NCBI GenBank assembly: GCA_910588595.1
Contig: CAJUQU010000276.1
Coordinates: forward strand, 1-5,528
Direction: 5' to 3'
Length of the DNA stretch: 5,528 bases
From: an uncultured Lachnospiraceae bacterium
Lineage (GTDB): Bacteria; Bacillota_A; Clostridia; Lachnospirales; Lachnospiraceae
Position numbers and translations under genes: made by a program. A model generated the notes under the pieces. The model saw only the letters and a program-made list of their open reading frames with translations. It was not told the DNA's origin and ran no database searches. Below, piece after piece: positions 4,886 to 5,528 of this stretch (position 1 is the stretch's first letter; each line of letters opens with the position of its first letter).

Positions 4886-5528
4886 TCAGCCTCCTTCCGT
4901 GCTCAGATCCTCTGAAGAACTATCAGAACTTTTGTTCAGTGTGTTTTTTCTCAAATCATTTCTCAAGCGCTCGGACAAATAGTTCGTCAGTTCCTGTTTC
5001 CATTCCTTCTGCTTCTTCTGTGACAGCGGGAGCCGATCCCCGTTATCCATGAAAATGTCCAGATTTCTGACATTTTTCACATGAAGGAGATTCACCACAA
5101 AGCTTTTGTGCGGCATGGAAAATCCCATAGCGCAGGTGCGCTCATAGATACCGCTGATCTTTCCCGTCATTTGGTAAACACCCTGGATCGTCACCATGCG
5201 GATCCTTCTGTTTGCGAACTCAAAATAGCAGATGTCGGCAGCATCGATGCACACCGTTCCTTCATTGGTGTGAAAATCCAGAATCCGCTGCTTGTCAGTC
5301 TTTTTTACATAGCGAAAGATTTCTTCCAGCACCTGCTGCAGCCGTTCGGTCGATATCGGTTTCAGCAAATATTGAAATGCATGAACCTCAAATGCGCCAG
5401 CCACATAATCGCGGTACGATGTCAAATAAACGATCTTTGTCACACGATCCCGCTCACGGATCTGCTTCCCTGTCTCAATGCCGTCTATCCCTTTCATGTC
5501 AATGTCGAGAAAGATCACATCAAAGGAA
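4886..5528 (-). CDS. LytTR-family response regulator (AgrA-like), N-terminus cut by window edge
   Basis: The 213 visible residues begin inside a receiver domain: FDVIFLDIDMKGIDG carries the phosphoacceptor Asp (FLDI, residue 8 of the visible part). The switch residue T36 (YLTSY) and conserved K56 (LLKPI) follow. From about residue 88 a LytTR DNA-binding domain is seen (IDAADICYFEF, MPHKSFVVNLLHVKNV, GDRLPLSQ), which binds short direct-repeat sites. About 45-50 receiver residues must lie beyond the right edge; the GTG at 5518 is an internal valine codon, not the start. A polar Ser/Asp/Glu-rich tail (SSDSSSEDLSTEGG) ends the protein. The stop lies 3 nt before the kinase ATG. It is the cytoplasmic output partner of that kinase; its target genes are not proven, the lipoprotein operon being the nearest candidate. 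Confidence 0.95.
   Translation of the reverse strand, partial: SFDVIFLDIDMKGIDGIETGKQIRERDRVTKIVYLTSYRDYVAGAFEVHAFQYLLKPISTERLQQVLEEIFRYVKKTDKQRILDFHTNEGTVCIDAADICYFEFANRRIRMVTIQGVYQMTGKISGIYERTCAMGFSMPHKSFVVNLLHVKNVRNLDIFMDNGDRLPLSQKKQKEWKQELTNYLSERLRNDLRKNTLNKSSDSSSEDLSTEGG

Noticed and set aside
5516..5518. GTG at 5518 as the start of the response regulator
   Set aside because: It is the valine of FDVIFLDI just before the phosphoacceptor Asp; starting here would remove the first part of the receiver domain, and the frame stays open to the window edge.

Overview
The window looks like the chromosome of an anaerobic, spore-forming Firmicute of the class Clostridia, most likely a Lachnospiraceae-type gut organism. 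The grounds are a spore-coat cotJ operon, an F420- or rubredoxin-type flavodiiron protein, a GHKL/LytTR two-component pair of the AgrC/AgrA style, strong AGGAGG-type ribosome binding sites and moderate GC content. This placement is an inference from gene families and not from a marker gene. Every supportable gene lies on the minus strand, so the window is read from high to low coordinates.

From the right edge leftward: (1) 5528-4886, the C-terminal part of a LytTR response regulator, whose N-terminus lies outside the window; 3 nt later, 4882-3602, its GHKL sensor kinase with a polytopic membrane domain. (2) 3601-3349, a 253-bp gap holding palindromic/hairpin sequence next to the kinase stop, an orphan AGGAGG, and a convincing sigma-A-type promoter just upstream of the next gene. 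(3) 3348-2905, a small lipoprotein resembling the DUF3887 family, tightly followed by 2890-1862, a CPBP (CAAX protease/bacteriocin-processing) family membrane protein; these two form an operon. (4) 1797-747, cotJA-cotJB-cotJC with overlapping stops and starts, ending in a long intrinsic terminator at 730-671. (5) 568-1, the N-terminal half of an fprA-type flavodiiron protein with its own extended -10 promoter.

Functionally there are three modules. The two-component system would sense an extracellular cue, by family analogy often a peptide, and control genes through LytTR sites; no peptide gene is proven here. The lipoprotein plus CPBP protein form an envelope module that could be its target or could modulate the signal, which is speculative. 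The cotJ operon contributes to the spore coat and encodes a manganese-catalase-like protein with all five expected metal ligands. fprA would reduce O2 or NO in vegetative cells. cotJABC and fprA are separated by a terminator and a promoter, so they are probably independent transcripts. I found no tRNA, rRNA, CRISPR array, insertion sequence or riboswitch. The most uncharacterised stretch is the structured gap at 3349-3601.
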